Shown: positions 63,873 to 64,000 of the stretch, piece after piece
How the letters are laid out: each line of letters opens with the position of its first letter
Numbering within the stretch: the stretch's first letter is position 1
Assembly: GCA_963457665.1 (NCBI GenBank)
Contig: OY735215.1
Coordinates: 39,109,325-39,173,324 of the forward strand
DNA from: Thysanoteuthis rhombus
Taxonomy: Eukaryota; Mollusca; Cephalopoda; Oegopsida; Thysanoteuthidae
Direction of reading: 5' to 3'
Length of the DNA: 64,000 bases
The notes under the pieces: generated by a model
The model's input: the letters and a program-made list of their open reading frames with translations, nothing else
Database searches by the model: none
Told to the model about the DNA's origin: nothing
Translations under genes and position numbers: made by a program

Positions 63873-64000
63873 GCAGACATGTCTTTTTTTTTAAAATTTC
63901 ATCCATTCATTTCTTCTTTTTGTTTTTCTCTTTCTGCTTCCTGTTCACTTTTGTTTCTTTCATTTTTTCACTCGGCCATTTTGCCGTAATCCAACTGCCA
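63873..64000. other. T/C-rich end of window
   Basis: Pyrimidine-rich sequence without a recognised feature. Confidence 0.4.

Overview
The window looks like intergenic DNA from a large, AT-rich, repeat-rich animal nuclear genome, probably an invertebrate. I found no bacterial gene organisation, no operon, no rRNA operon and no host protein-coding gene that I could name. The longest open frames (about 100-180 codons) are transposon remnants, read-through of microsatellites, or chance. The species cannot be fixed from the sequence. The mix of RTE-type LINEs ending in (TGA)n, tRNA- and 5S-derived SINEs, Tc1/mariner relics and very long (AT)n tracts would suit a mollusc (for example a cephalopod) or another marine invertebrate, but that is inference.

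Layout. (1) 0-7 kb: an inverted-orientation copy of a dispersed element I call R1, a SINE/RTE patchwork at 2.1-2.7 kb, microsatellites, a composite tRNA+5S SINE at 4.9-5.24 kb and an RTE 3' end at 6.7-7.3 kb. (2) 7-13 kb: an inverted pair of one repeat (R5) around 6.5 and 8.5 kb, then three more RTE remnants. (3) 13-20 kb: 5S-derived SINE pieces, a Tc1 relic, an array of units with a 'gagatat' motif, a full composite SINE and a decayed reverse-transcriptase LINE (18.36-19.55 kb) of a different, R2/NeSL-like type. (4) 20-27 kb: a tRNA-like element, RTE remnants, a palindromic-core tandem repeat, a Tc1 relic, a three-unit tandem array and a large AT/AC microsatellite. (5) 27-40 kb: a mariner relic, two R1 copies, a tandem duplication, RTE copies and a SINE fused to an RTE end. 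(6) 40-56 kb: a 33-bp minisatellite, a Tc1 relic, SINE-B copies, R1 copies, many (AT)n tracts, and a 179-bp element with perfect 30-bp inverted ends. (7) 56-64 kb: R1 copies, 5S-derived SINE sequence, RTE, microsatellites and sequence I cannot assign.

The parts relate mainly as mobile-element genealogy. Twelve RTE fragments all keep the same C-terminal end and TGA-repeat tail and lose their 5' ends. SINEs lie directly beside or fused to several of them. R1 has nine copies of about 0.1-0.5 kb with weak inverted termini and behaves like a non-autonomous DNA element. All transposase and reverse-transcriptase remnants are broken by stops, frameshifts or truncation, so none can be active as it stands. 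Family names such as SINE-A/B/C and R1/R3/R5 are labels made here for repeats recognised by comparing parts of this window with each other.
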